The translations under genes were made by a program, and so were the position numbers. From Chitinophaga vietnamensis (GTDB lineage Bacteria; Bacteroidota; Bacteroidia; Chitinophagales; Chitinophagaceae): DNA of 64,000 bases. Every line of letters starts with the position of its first letter. The first letter of the stretch is position 1. Location of the stretch: contig NZ_CABHMS010000004.1 in assembly GCF_902167635.1 (NCBI RefSeq), positions 248,001 to 312,000 on the forward strand, in the 5' to 3' direction. Below are positions 43,915 through 52,155 of this stretch, in pieces. The notes under the pieces were generated by a model. That model ran no database searches and was not told where the DNA came from. It saw nothing but the letters and a program-made list of their open reading frames with translations.

Positions 43915-44125
43915 AGTGAACGCAATGTAATCAATTACAGATTACGAAGTAGTGGGAGAGGTGATGAGGCAGGTAGGGTATTACATTCTTCACAAATACG
44001 CTCCCTGAAAAGCAATGCCAGCTGTGACAACTTTGAATGAATGAGCAACAATTCATTTGCTTCTGTAAGTGATCTAATCATAATACTGAATTTTGATTAC
44101 GACGCTAAATTAATGATTATTTTCT

Positions 44126-44149
44126 TTCACTGGGCGATCACCCAGTGAA
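44126..44149. promoter_or_regulatory. Near-perfect palindrome upstream of XRE gene, probable operator
   Basis: TTCACTGGG (44126-44134) and CCCAGTGAA (44141-44149) are complementary around CGATCA. It lies 32 bases before the ATG at 44181. A second perfect palindrome, TTATTTCA and TGAAATAA (44173-44193, loop ATGAG), contains the start codon. Size and position fit an operator for autorepression by the XRE-type regulator. Confidence 0.6.
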
Positions 44150-44180
44150 TAAAATAGAAAATATTTCCACTTTTATTTCA

Positions 44181-44402
44181 ATGAGTGAAATAACAAAGGA
44201 AATATTGAAGGATTTCGGTGCGCATCTCAAAAAGTTAAGGGAGCGGAAAGGGTTGACCCTACTGGACCTGGAAGTGCGCAGCGGTATTAATAACGGAGAT
44301 ATTTCCCGGATAGAAGGAGGAAAGATCAATCTTGCATTTACCACATTAGCCAAGCTGGCCAAAGGATTAGATGTATCAATGAGCGAGCTGGTGAAATTCT
44401 GA
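44181..44402 (+). CDS. XRE family transcriptional regulator
   Basis: This 73-residue protein is one XRE-type helix-turn-helix domain. It has DFGAHLKKLRERKGLTLLDL, then SGINNGDISRIEGGKINLAF with the recognition helix, and ends LDVSMSELVKF. It would be a dimeric DNA-binding protein. The ATG at 44181 is preferred, since the GTG at 44145 lies inside the operator-like palindrome. It is followed eight bases later by the MFS gene and then the NTF2-like gene, forming a likely self-regulated operon that controls an exporter. Confidence 0.88.
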   Translation: MSEITKEILKDFGAHLKKLRERKGLTLLDLEVRSGINNGDISRIEGGKINLAFTTLAKLAKGLDVSMSELVKF

Positions 44403-44410
44403 TTTGCCCC

Positions 44411-45934
44411 ATGTCTACCGTCGCACTCCGCAGTACCGAAGGCCGCTGGATCATGGTATCCACGATCCTCGCCTCTTCCATGGCCTTTATTGACAGCACC
44501 GCGCTCAATGTAGTGTTGCCTTCGCTGCAACGCAGCCTTCATGCTTCCGGCGCCGACCTCTTCTGGATACTGAATGCCTACCTGCTCATGCTGGCTTCGC
44601 TGATATTGGTTGGCGGCGCTTTGGGTGATAAGCTGGGCCGCAAGAAAGTATTTATAACGGGTATCCTCATTTTTATTGGCGGCTCTATTGCCTGTGGTTT
44701 CGCCGCTACGGCGGGCCTGTTGATCGTGTGCCGCGTGCTGCAAGGCATTGGCGGCGCGCTGATGATACCGGGCAGCTTGTCGCTGATATCTTCGTCTATA
44801 CATGACAGTGAGCGTGGCAAGGCCATCGGCACCTGGTCGGCGGTAACAGTGCTGGTAACGATGGGCGGGCCGGTGCTGGGCGGCGCCCTGGCGGATGCCG
44901 GCCATTGGCGTTATATCTTTTTCATCAATGCACCGATAGGATTAGCAGCCGTTTTTTTCCTTTGGAAACATGTGACGGAAAGAAAAGATACGGACAGCCC
45001 GCCCGGACTGGATTTCACCGGAGCCCTTCTCACCGCATCGGGATTGGCCGCACTGACGTTCGGATTCCTGCGCATGCCGGCGCTGGGCTTTTCACATCCG
45101 CAGGTATGGGGCGCCATTGCTGGCGGTATCCTGCTGCTGGCGGTTTTCGTAGCGGTGGAAAAGAAAAGCCCGCATCCGATGATGCCGCTACACTTGTTCG
45201 CTAACCCGGTATTCACGGGTACTAATTTGCTTACACTTTTCCTGTATGCAGGATTGGGAGCGGGCATGCTGTTCCTCTCGCTCAATATGGTGCAGGTGCA
45301 GGGCTATAGCCAGTTACAGTCCGGCCTTACATTTTTGCCATTTACCATATTGATGATATTGATTGCGAGATACGCGGGTACGCTGGCAGACAAATACGGC
45401 GCCAGGCCTTTCCTGGTGGGAGGCCCGCTGATGGCTGGCATCGGGATGCTGTTGTTGTCGATGGTGAAGCAAACGAAAGGCCCCTCGGAATATTGGACCA
45501 CCTTCTTCCCGGGCGTGCTGGTATTGGGTTTGGGGATGTCTTTCACAGTAGCGCCACTGACAGCGGCCGTGATGGGGGCCGTTAGCAATCATTTGTCGGG
45601 CGTGGCTTCCGGTGTGAACAACGCTATCAGCAGGATCGCAGGCGTGTTTGCGAATGCGGTTTTCGGCGCGCTGGCTGTACTGCTGTTTACGGCGGCCTTA
45701 CAGAAGGAAGTGCAATCGCTGCCGCTTACGCCGCCACAGCAGGAGGCCGTGATGCAACAGGCTGTCGACCTGGGCAATGCCGCGGTGCCGCCGGGTATCG
45801 ATAACAAAGCGCCTGTGGTAAAGGCTTATCACAACGGTTTCATCAATGCCTATCGCAAGATACTCGCCCTCTCCGCTGGCCTCGCCTTCCTCGGCGCTTT
45901 GATGGCATTGATTTTTTTCAGACCTTCGCGTTAA
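44411..45934 (+). CDS. MFS transporter, DHA2 (EmrB/QacA) type
   Basis: This 507-residue protein fits the 14-helix DHA2 drug:proton antiporter family. Motif A is seen as GALGDKLGRKKVFITGI near 75-91, motif C around RYAGTLADKYGARPFLVG at the middle part, and the first helix has MAFIDSTALNVVLPSLQ, the family signature (SSMAFIDSTALNVALP type). The substrate cannot be deduced. It follows the XRE regulator by eight bases and is followed by the NTF2-like gene at a distance of ten bases. Confidence 0.92.
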   Translation: MSTVALRSTEGRWIMVSTILASSMAFIDSTALNVVLPSLQRSLHASGADLFWILNAYLLMLASLILVGGALGDKLGRKKVFITGILIFIGGSIACGFAATAGLLIVCRVLQGIGGALMIPGSLSLISSSIHDSERGKAIGTWSAVTVLVTMGGPVLGGALADAGHWRYIFFINAPIGLAAVFFLWKHVTERKDTDSPPGLDFTGALLTASGLAALTFGFLRMPALGFSHPQVWGAIAGGILLLAVFVAVEKKSPHPMMPLHLFANPVFTGTNLLTLFLYAGLGAGMLFLSLNMVQVQGYSQLQSGLTFLPFTILMILIARYAGTLADKYGARPFLVGGPLMAGIGMLLLSMVKQTKGPSEYWTTFFPGVLVLGLGMSFTVAPLTAAVMGAVSNHLSGVASGVNNAISRIAGVFANAVFGALAVLLFTAALQKEVQSLPLTPPQQEAVMQQAVDLGNAAVPPGIDNKAPVVKAYHNGFINAYRKILALSAGLAFLGALMALIFFRPSR

Positions 45935-45944
45935 AGTACGTCTT

Positions 45945-46322
45945 ATGAAAAACCGGGAAGCGATCATACACCACTACGTTGCTGCTTACAATAATTTCGA
46001 TGTACCCCGCATGATGACCCACCTGGATGAAAATATCCGCTTTGAAAATATCTCCAAAGGCCAGTCCAGGCTGGTGCTCGACGGCCTCCTGCAATTTCGT
46101 AACCAGGCCGAACAATCCAGGCAATTCTTCTCTGAAAGAAAACAAACGATCCGCTCTTTCGATCACATCGATGATCAAACCACCATCGAGGTAGACTATC
46201 ACGCTGTGCTGGCCATCGACTTGCCCAATGGCCTGAAAAAGGGACAGACACTGCAACTCAGCGGAAAGTCCATCTTCACTTTTGCGAAAGATAAAATTAT
46301 CGCCCTCACAGATATCAGCTGA
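45945..46322 (+). CDS. NTF2-like/SnoaL-type protein
   Basis: This 125-residue protein has the SnoaL/NTF2-like alpha+beta barrel fold with YVAAYNNFDVPRMMTHLDEN and TIEVDYHAVLAIDLPNG patterns. These proteins can be cyclases, isomerases or ligand-binding, and no catalytic residues are distinctive. It forms an operon with the MFS transporter (ten-base gap). It is convergent with the hydroxylase-like gene at 46323, whose stop codon follows at once. Confidence 0.85.
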   Translation: MKNREAIIHHYVAAYNNFDVPRMMTHLDENIRFENISKGQSRLVLDGLLQFRNQAEQSRQFFSERKQTIRSFDHIDDQTTIEVDYHAVLAIDLPNGLKKGQTLQLSGKSIFTFAKDKIIALTDIS

Positions 46323-46931
46323 TCAATCGAAGAAAGTACCGAATATACGATCCCATAATGAAGAGCTGACACCGAAACCTTTCTCTTCACTTTTGTAGTG
46401 ATGCAGGTGATGGTTACGCCACAGCGGTTTCATAAACGCAAATGGCGGATTCCACGCATGGATAGCATAATGTATACTGCCATAGATGAGATAGCCCAGT
46501 AAAAATCCGGGAAAGAAAGAGAAGGCCGCTTGCCGCATTACGAGGTACATGCCGCCGAATATGATGCTGGCCAGTATCAGGCTGGGCACAGGCGGCATGA
46601 ATAGCCGCTGTTTGTCGCGCGGGTATTCATGATGGTTGCCATGCAAAGTGTATATCACTTTTTGCACGCGGCGGTTTTCGCTGATCATATGAAATACAAA
46701 ACGGTGCATGATATATTCAAACAGCGACCAGCTGAACAGCGCGCCGGTAAATACCATCGCCACTGTGCTGACGCGGTAGCCTAAAGTAGTAGCGCTGTAA
46801 TACAGCATATATGTGATCAACGGGAGGTACATGCCCCATATCACGAGCGGATGGGTTTTTGTCAGCATTTCCAGGTAGCGGCTTTCAAACAGCCGTGCCT
46901 GGCCTTTGTTCTTCGGTTTGGCGTGTTGCAT
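46323..46931 (-). CDS. Fatty acid hydroxylase/sterol desaturase superfamily protein
   Basis: This 202-residue di-iron membrane enzyme has the histidine cluster of the superfamily: HRFVFH (His76-His81), HGNHHEYPRD (His97-His101), GSIHYAIHAW (His154, His158) and NHHLHHY (His174-His178). Hydrophobic helices lie near 30-50, 55-75, 110-130 and 135-155. Members hydroxylate or desaturate lipids, fatty acids or carotenoids; a fatty acid 2-hydroxylase or carotenoid-type role is most likely. It is the last gene of a minus-strand operon with SDR and steroid-dehydrogenase-like enzymes, 20 bases after the LytTR regulator. The exact substrate is unknown. Confidence 0.88.
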   Translation of the reverse strand: MQHAKPKNKGQARLFESRYLEMLTKTHPLVIWGMYLPLITYMLYYSATTLGYRVSTVAMVFTGALFSWSLFEYIMHRFVFHMISENRRVQKVIYTLHGNHHEYPRDKQRLFMPPVPSLILASIIFGGMYLVMRQAAFSFFPGFLLGYLIYGSIHYAIHAWNPPFAFMKPLWRNHHLHHYKSEEKGFGVSSSLWDRIFGTFFD

Positions 46932-46951
46932 GGTTTCAGCGTTTTTCGCGT

Positions 46952-47716
46952 TTATAAACTGGCGCCTTTTCCTTCGAGCCAGTTCTTGAATTCAGCCACT
47001 CTCTCGCGGCTAATAATAACATCAGTATCAACATCAGGTTCCAGTTGTAGTATTAAGCGGCTATTGTAATAGGTCAGTATTTTTTTGATGGCATCGATGT
47101 GAACGATAAACTGGCGGTTGATGCGGAAGAATTGATTTCTGTCCAGCAGCTTCTCGATCTGATCCAGTGAATAGTCCAGCGGCATGCGTTGTTTAGCCGC
47201 TGTGGTGGCCCAGGTCACGCCTTTCACGAAATGGATATAAGCGATATCTTTTGCTTTTACATAGATGAGCTGATTGTTAACCCGCCCGATGAAGCGGGTG
47301 CTGTCGCGCTTCAGGAACTCTTCTGCAATGCGGCTGATATCCACCGTGTAGTTCACCGCCGGTTTGAACTGCTCATATTTCTGCAAGGCCTTTTGCAGGT
47401 CTTTGCTATCGATGGGCTTCATGAGATAATCGATACTGTTCACTTTAAAGGCTTGCAGCGCAAAACCATCGTAGGCGGTGGTGAAGATGATGGGCGTTTT
47501 CACTTCGGTTTGACTGAACAGCTCAAAGCAGTTGCCGTCCGACAGCTGTATATCCATCAGCATCAGGTCTACCTGGTTTTTCTGTTCCATCCATTTCATG
47601 CCTTCGGCTACAGAGCCGATCACTGCTACGATCTCGATGTCTGGTGCACACTGTTTCAGCAGTTGCATAAGCCTTTCGGCATTGTGTATTTCGTCTTCGA
47701 ATATGGCTACCTTCAT
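46952..47716 (-). CDS. LytTR-type response regulator
   Basis: This 254-residue regulator has an N-terminal receiver with Asp55 in LMLMDIQLSDG and a C-terminal LytTR DNA-binding domain (FIGRVNNQLIYVKAKDIAYI through FRINRQFIVHIDAIKKIL). It is the cognate of the histidine kinase encoded directly upstream: the kinase stop and the regulator start overlap as ATGA (47713-47716). LytTR regulators in Bacteroidota usually act on the adjacent operon. Here that operon makes lipid-modifying enzymes, so control of lipid composition in response to a membrane signal is a natural but unproven guess. Confidence 0.95.
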   Translation of the reverse strand: MKVAIFEDEIHNAERLMQLLKQCAPDIEIVAVIGSVAEGMKWMEQKNQVDLMLMDIQLSDGNCFELFSQTEVKTPIIFTTAYDGFALQAFKVNSIDYLMKPIDSKDLQKALQKYEQFKPAVNYTVDISRIAEEFLKRDSTRFIGRVNNQLIYVKAKDIAYIHFVKGVTWATTAAKQRMPLDYSLDQIEKLLDRNQFFRINRQFIVHIDAIKKILTYYNSRLILQLEPDVDTDVIISRERVAEFKNWLEGKGASL

Positions 47717-48795
47717 ATTTGTTGTGTAATGACAGGAATTTTTACAATGAACATATTGTTATCGCGGGAGATGATGATGCTTTGTCCGTCCAGCAGGAGA
47801 TAGCGTTTCCGGATATTTTCGAGGCCGATGCCTGAAGAGATCTCGGGGTGCAGTTTCTCCCGGATATGATTGCTCACCACCAGGTATCCGTCTTCACTCT
47901 TCACTTCAATCACCAGTGGGTCATTCACGGAAAAGCGGTTATGCTTGATCGCATTTTCAATAAGCAATTGCAGGGTGGCGGGCGGTATCATGCCGCGCAT
48001 TTTTATTTTGTCGTCAATAGCCGCTACAAAGCGGATGCTTTGCTGGTGCCTGATCTGGATAAGGAACAGGTAAGCGTCGAGGAAATCCAGTTCTGTTTGT
48101 ATCGTTACGAGGTTCTCGAATTTTTTATCGAGAATATAGCGGTATGTTTTCGCCAGCTGTGTGATGTAATCGGCCGAGAGGTCCGGGCTTTTGTACACCA
48201 GGTTGGTGAGCACGCTCAGTGAGTTGAAAAAGAAATGCGGATCTATCTGGTTGCGCAGCGCATCGTATTTGGCTTGTATATTTTCGCGCATCAGGCGTTC
48301 TGTTTGCACCTGGTATTCTTTCCAGGCGCTGTAGTAGAACATGATCCCGTTGAAAGCCAGCAACATCAGGTAGAACATGAAGATGCCGAAATTGAGGTCG
48401 TAGCTCATCCGGCGGAAACTTTCCCAGGCTTCGTAACGCTTGAAGAATACAATATCTGCCAGGCCATAGAAAAATCCGAAGCCGTAAGCGGCCGCCAGCC
48501 CGAATAGCAGCAGGCCGCCACTCAGCATGATGAGGCGCTGCGAAGCATTCTTGTGCACCATTTTCTTTTCAATGAAGCGGGCCAGCCAGGAGGCGCCTTC
48601 CCATATGATCAGCCCGTACAACACGTAGCAGACGCTGAACACCTGCCCGCGGATATTCAGTATGCCGAGCTGTTTCACAAAAGTGTGATCGAATGTTTTG
48701 AAGATGACGCTGAACGCATACAGGACCAGTATCCTGGACAGATACAGCAGCAGCTTGCTGGAAAATATTTTCTCGGGTGCTTGTGCAGGCTTCAT
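47713..48795 (-). CDS. LytS/YehU-type sensor histidine kinase
   Basis: This 360-residue kinase has four predicted helices in its N-terminal half (near 18-33, 50-68, 88-112 and 136-156) and a His_kinase domain with phospho-accepting His187 in NQIDPHFFFNSLSVLTN. It ends with the ATP-binding GHKL part (LIENAIKHNRFS and SSGIGLENIRKRYLLLDG). The ATG at 48795 overlaps the stop of the epimerase-like gene as ATGA and is preferred over an upstream start, which would lie inside that gene. Its sensor domain is membrane-embedded with no recognisable periplasmic ligand domain. Confidence 0.93.
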   Translation of the reverse strand: MKPAQAPEKIFSSKLLLYLSRILVLYAFSVIFKTFDHTFVKQLGILNIRGQVFSVCYVLYGLIIWEGASWLARFIEKKMVHKNASQRLIMLSGGLLLFGLAAAYGFGFFYGLADIVFFKRYEAWESFRRMSYDLNFGIFMFYLMLLAFNGIMFYYSAWKEYQVQTERLMRENIQAKYDALRNQIDPHFFFNSLSVLTNLVYKSPDLSADYITQLAKTYRYILDKKFENLVTIQTELDFLDAYLFLIQIRHQQSIRFVAAIDDKIKMRGMIPPATLQLLIENAIKHNRFSVNDPLVIEVKSEDGYLVVSNHIREKLHPEISSGIGLENIRKRYLLLDGQSIIISRDNNMFIVKIPVITQQI

Positions 48796-49781
48796 TGATA
48801 ATACTCGTTTTCCTTGAACCATGTGAGGGCCGTGGATATTGCTTCTTCCATGCCCGTGTACCTGATCATTAATTCCCTTTCTGATTTCTTTCCTGAATAG
48901 TAGTTGTCAAGGCATAACAGGAAAGCGGAGGTATTGTTCAGCTTTACAGAGATACGGGTCAGTCGTTCCAGCAGCGAACCCGCCATCCCGGCCAGTTTGA
49001 GCAGCGCCGCAGGGATGGTGATCAGGATACCGGAAGTATGCGCCGACTGCTGTACCATCCGGAAAAATTCGCGGTAGCTGAGGTTATGCCCCGCCAGCAG
49101 GTAGCAGTCGCCGATACGGCCTTTTTCGATGGCGCTGATGATACCCTGGCATACGTCAAAAATATGAACAAAATTTTTTCCGCCGGGAGGGCAGAAGAGT
49201 ATCTTTTTCTTCACGCCGTACAGCAACAATTTGCCGGAGCTGGGCTTCACATCATGCGGGCCTATCATGAAGGTAGGATTTACCACGATGGCCGGAAGCC
49301 CGCGTGCCGCCGCCTGTTCCAGCACATATTGCTGTGCGAGATATTTGCTGTTGATATAACCGGAGTTGGCATGAAAGAGGGTGAAGCCATTCAGCTCTGT
49401 GCCTGGTAACTGTTTGTTGCCCGGCCCTATGGTATTGGCGGTGCTCACATAAATGAAACGGGTCACGCCGTGCGCGATGCAGGCATCTGCCATATATCGT
49501 GTAGCCGTGAAGTTGATCCGCTCATATTCCTCGAATGGAATGGCCCACTGGTCGGTGATGCAGGCCGCATGTATCACAATATCGCATCCTTCAACGGCCT
49601 GCATCACATCTTGTTGCCGGTCGATGTTACCGAAAAATATTTCACAGGGAATGTCTGCAATACCTTTGAGATCGGCGGCAGGCCGCACGATCACTTTTAC
49701 TTCGTATCCGAGGCGGTACAGCTCCCGTGTGAGGTTGGAACCGAGGAAGCCGCTGGCGCCGGTGATGAGGACTTTGTTCAT
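48792..49781 (-). CDS. NAD-dependent epimerase/dehydratase (3-beta-HSD-like extended SDR)
   Basis: This 329-residue enzyme has an extended SDR fold with Rossmann motif TGASGFLGSNL (Gly8-Gly14) and catalytic Tyr142 and Lys146 in YINSK. It resembles 3-beta-hydroxysteroid dehydrogenase or dihydroflavonol reductase type proteins, which act on a hydroxyl group of hydrophobic compounds; the substrate is not known. Its C-terminal 30 residues show no helix motif of note. It overlaps the kinase gene by four bases at its 3' end, and two family B hairpins lie between it and the upstream SDR gene. Confidence 0.88.
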   Translation of the reverse strand: MNKVLITGASGFLGSNLTRELYRLGYEVKVIVRPAADLKGIADIPCEIFFGNIDRQQDVMQAVEGCDIVIHAACITDQWAIPFEEYERINFTATRYMADACIAHGVTRFIYVSTANTIGPGNKQLPGTELNGFTLFHANSGYINSKYLAQQYVLEQAAARGLPAIVVNPTFMIGPHDVKPSSGKLLLYGVKKKILFCPPGGKNFVHIFDVCQGIISAIEKGRIGDCYLLAGHNLSYREFFRMVQQSAHTSGILITIPAALLKLAGMAGSLLERLTRISVKLNNTSAFLLCLDNYYSGKKSERELMIRYTGMEEAISTALTWFKENEYYQ

Positions 49782-49803
49782 TGATTCGCTTTTATCTTCG
49801 CCT

Positions 49804-49834
49804 GCCCTTGAAGCGCTTTGAGCGCTTCAAGGGC
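49804..49834. repeat. Short hairpin, family B copy 5
   Basis: Arms GCCCTTGAAGCGCT (49804-49817) and AGCGCTTCAAGGGC (49821-49834) are perfectly complementary around TTG. It lies in the gap between the two SDR-type genes of the minus-strand operon. Confidence 0.9.
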
Positions 49835-49859
49835 TTTATTCGTGTTTATCTTCGCGTTA

Positions 49860-49890
49860 GCGCTTGAAGCGCTCAAAGCGCTTCAAGCGC
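49860..49890. repeat. Short hairpin, family B copy 6, with compensated change
   Basis: Arms GCGCTTGAAGCGCT (49860-49873) and AGCGCTTCAAGCGC (49877-49890) pair around CAA. The third base of the left arm (C in other copies) is G here, and the partner G in the right arm is C. It sits 26 bases from copy 5. Confidence 0.9.
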
Positions 49891-49906
49891 GGGAACCGCA
49901 ATATGC

Positions 49907-50704
49907 CTATCCTTCATATTGCATTTCTTTCTTCACTTCTCTTGACACAATGCGCAGCTTCATGAGCGGTGGCAGCAACCGCATCAGCAGGTGGTTCACC
50001 TGGTTCATCATACCGGGGATGATGAGGGAACGCTGCGCCAGCGTGCCTCGCAGCGCTATCTGCGCGATGGTGGCGGCGGGCAGCAATCCCATCTTGCCTT
50101 TCAGTCCCTGGCTGATGATGCGGCGGCTCGTGCGGGAATTGGTCATCATCGGGCCGGGGCACACCACGCTCACGGAGAGGCCGGTGCCGGAAAATTCTTC
50201 TCTCAGTCCTAAAGAAAAAGAAGAGATGAATGCCTTTGATGCAGGGTATACCGTTTTATAGGCGATGGGCGTGAAAGCCGCCATGCTGGAGATATTCATG
50301 ATATAACTCTTTTCATGCTGCAAGAGCTGCGGGATGAGCAGGCGGGTGAGCATCACCGTGCTGCGCACATTGAGCAGGATGATACGGTCGATCCTTTCGA
50401 GGGAAGTTTCCGTGATGGAAGAGGTGCCGCCCATGCCGGCATTGTTGATGAGGAAGTTGATGGCATAACGGCTCATAATCTCGTCTGTATGGGTTTTCAG
50501 GGCGATAGGGTCGGTGAGGTCGAACTCATATGCCACCACTTCCACGGGATAGTTGCGCATGATCTCCGCTGCCAGTGAAGCCATATTGCCGCCCGGCAAC
50601 GCCGTAAGGATCAGGTGCATGCCTGCGGCTGCGCAACAAAGCGCCAGCTCTTTTCCCAGGCCGGTGCTGGCGCCGGTGATGAGCGTATATTTAGTGTGAT
50701 CCAT
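49907..50704 (-). CDS. Short-chain dehydrogenase/reductase (SDR)
   Basis: This 265-residue classical SDR has NAD(P) motif ITGASTGLGKELAL (Gly11-Gly17), the NNAG motif (FLINNAGMGGTSS near 84-96), Ser139/140 and the catalytic Tyr153-Lys157 in YPASK. C-terminal motifs such as VVCPGPMMTNSRTS support the class. SDRs oxidise or reduce carbonyl/alcohol groups of diverse, often lipid, substrates. Its 5' end overlaps the START-domain gene by 14 bases, so the two are coupled in one operon. Confidence 0.93.
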   Translation of the reverse strand: MDHTKYTLITGASTGLGKELALCCAAAGMHLILTALPGGNMASLAAEIMRNYPVEVVAYEFDLTDPIALKTHTDEIMSRYAINFLINNAGMGGTSSITETSLERIDRIILLNVRSTVMLTRLLIPQLLQHEKSYIMNISSMAAFTPIAYKTVYPASKAFISSFSLGLREEFSGTGLSVSVVCPGPMMTNSRTSRRIISQGLKGKMGLLPAATIAQIALRGTLAQRSLIIPGMMNQVNHLLMRLLPPLMKLRIVSREVKKEMQYEG

Positions 50705-51332
50705 AGTAATGATTTTCCAATAATGATTTAAAACGGGTCATGGTTTTAAAGAGATGATCATGTATGACGGGATCAGCGATCCATCGCGGTACCTTTTTGT
50801 TACGGTCGGTCGTAACAAGATAAGTAACCTGCAAGGTGCCTGCACCTTGTTCTTCCATGATCCATTTACCACGGGTGCCGGTAATGCGCGTGGTATTGTG
50901 CTGCACCGGAAAGCGGCTGTTGGTGGCGCTTTCAAAGGCCACCTCCGATTGCGTGCCGCTGCTTTGGTAATGATAGTGCAGGCAGGCATCCTGGTCGTCC
51001 ATCGGCCAGGGGATGTTATAGCGTATATACGTGAGCCAGCTGCTGGTATCGTTGGATGGGATGATGCGGTATTCGCAGGCATTGATATTCCATTCCCGTC
51101 CTTTCTGCTGATCTTTGAAGAGGCCGATCACTGCGGCTACATTTGTCTTCACCTGGAAAACGGCTTTGATCTCCCGCACTTTATCACCACTGCCGGTGCT
51201 GATCCATCGTTCATAGAGCGCGATCACTGCATCTTTTTTTACCAGCCGGAAAGTATCGACGCCTGCACTTTCCGCCAGCAGCGGCAGCAGGAGCCATATA
51301 CAGCTGATCATACTTGTCCGTAAGCGTTCCAT
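50691..51332 (-). CDS. START/SRPBCC domain lipid-binding protein
   Basis: This 213-residue protein has a signal peptide (MERLRTSMISCIWLLLPLLA) and a START-like domain. Recognised parts are RWISTGSGDKVREIKAVFQV, DDQDACLHYHYQSS and WIMEEQGAGTLQVTYLVTTD, followed by FKTMTRFKSLLENHYYG. START domains bind sterols or other hydrophobic ligands. The ATG at 51332 is chosen because it precedes the signal segment directly. It is the first gene of a six-gene minus-strand operon, overlapping the SDR gene by 14 bases. Its secretion fits delivery of a lipid to or from the envelope, which is inference. Confidence 0.75.
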   Translation of the reverse strand: MERLRTSMISCIWLLLPLLAESAGVDTFRLVKKDAVIALYERWISTGSGDKVREIKAVFQVKTNVAAVIGLFKDQQKGREWNINACEYRIIPSNDTSSWLTYIRYNIPWPMDDQDACLHYHYQSSGTQSEVAFESATNSRFPVQHNTTRITGTRGKWIMEEQGAGTLQVTYLVTTDRNKKVPRWIADPVIHDHLFKTMTRFKSLLENHYYGSH

Positions 51333-51483
51333 ACGTCTTGCAATATTTTCTTGCAAAAATGCGGTGATGTGGCAGCGCTGCCGCCGATTTTTCCCTGAAC
51401 TGTAGAAATAATGGCCTGACCTGTCATTAAACGGCATGGAGTTCTTAACAATTATTTTATATACGAGCCAGCCGCAGGCTGTT

Positions 51484-51491
51484 TACTTTTG
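51484..51491 (+). promoter_or_regulatory. -7 box of the sigma factor gene at 51508
   Basis: TACTTTTG matches the TAnnTTTG consensus exactly, 16 bases before the start codon. A weak TTTTAT lies at the expected -33 distance. The start codon would then be about ten bases into the message. Confidence 0.5.
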
Positions 51492-51507
51492 AAACGAAAT
51501 TGATCAT

Positions 51508-52092
51508 ATGGGTATCGATAAGGGAGAACTGCCTGGCGAGTCTTTTCTGGTAGAAAGATTACAACAGGGAGATGAGAAAGCATTCCGGGAAATTTACGAC
51601 TACTACTGGGAGAAACAGTATGATCTTGCTTTTTATAAACTGGGCCTGAAAGAGCTGGCAGAAGAGATCACCCAGGAAGTATTTGTGGCCCTGTGGCTTA
51701 ACCGCTCGGAGCTGGACCCGGAGCGCCCGCTGGGCGCCTATCTCTACGGTGTGATGAAGAACAGGGTATTGAATGCTTACCGGAAGAAGATGAACCACCA
51801 CAAATTCCTGCAACAGGCTCCCCTGCAGGAGATCACCAACAATACGGCCGACCAGCTTTCCTACAACGAATTAAACGCGGTGGTGAACCAGAGCATCAGC
51901 CGCCTGCCTGAAAAATGCCGCGAAGTATATATGCTCAGCCGTGTAAACGGCTTCAATGTGCAGCAGATCGCCGATACGCTCAATATCTCGCCTAAAACCG
52001 TGAACAACCACCTGGTAAAGGCTTTGAAGATCATCCGTGGTAACCTCAAAGATTATATCACCATTATATTGGTCATCACCCTGAAGCACTGA
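51508..52092 (+). CDS. ECF RNA polymerase sigma factor
   Basis: This 194-residue sigma-70 family protein has region 2 (LAEEITQEVFVALWLNRSEL, then LGAYLYGVMKNRVLNAYRKK) and region 4 (LPEKCREVYMLSRVNGFNVQ, then NISPKTVNNHLVKALKII). It has a good -7 box upstream. Its likely partner FecR gene lies 1961 bases downstream at 54053, separated by an AraC regulator and a SnoaL-ABM gene. In the other two modules of this window sigma and FecR are consecutive genes, so an insertion between them is likely. Confidence 0.92.
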   Translation: MGIDKGELPGESFLVERLQQGDEKAFREIYDYYWEKQYDLAFYKLGLKELAEEITQEVFVALWLNRSELDPERPLGAYLYGVMKNRVLNAYRKKMNHHKFLQQAPLQEITNNTADQLSYNELNAVVNQSISRLPEKCREVYMLSRVNGFNVQQIADTLNISPKTVNNHLVKALKIIRGNLKDYITIILVITLKH

Positions 52093-52155
52093 TGTATCAG
52101 GCAGCAATTTTTAGTACCTTGAGGAAGCTCCGGTAAATTTCCCGCAGCAAATAAA

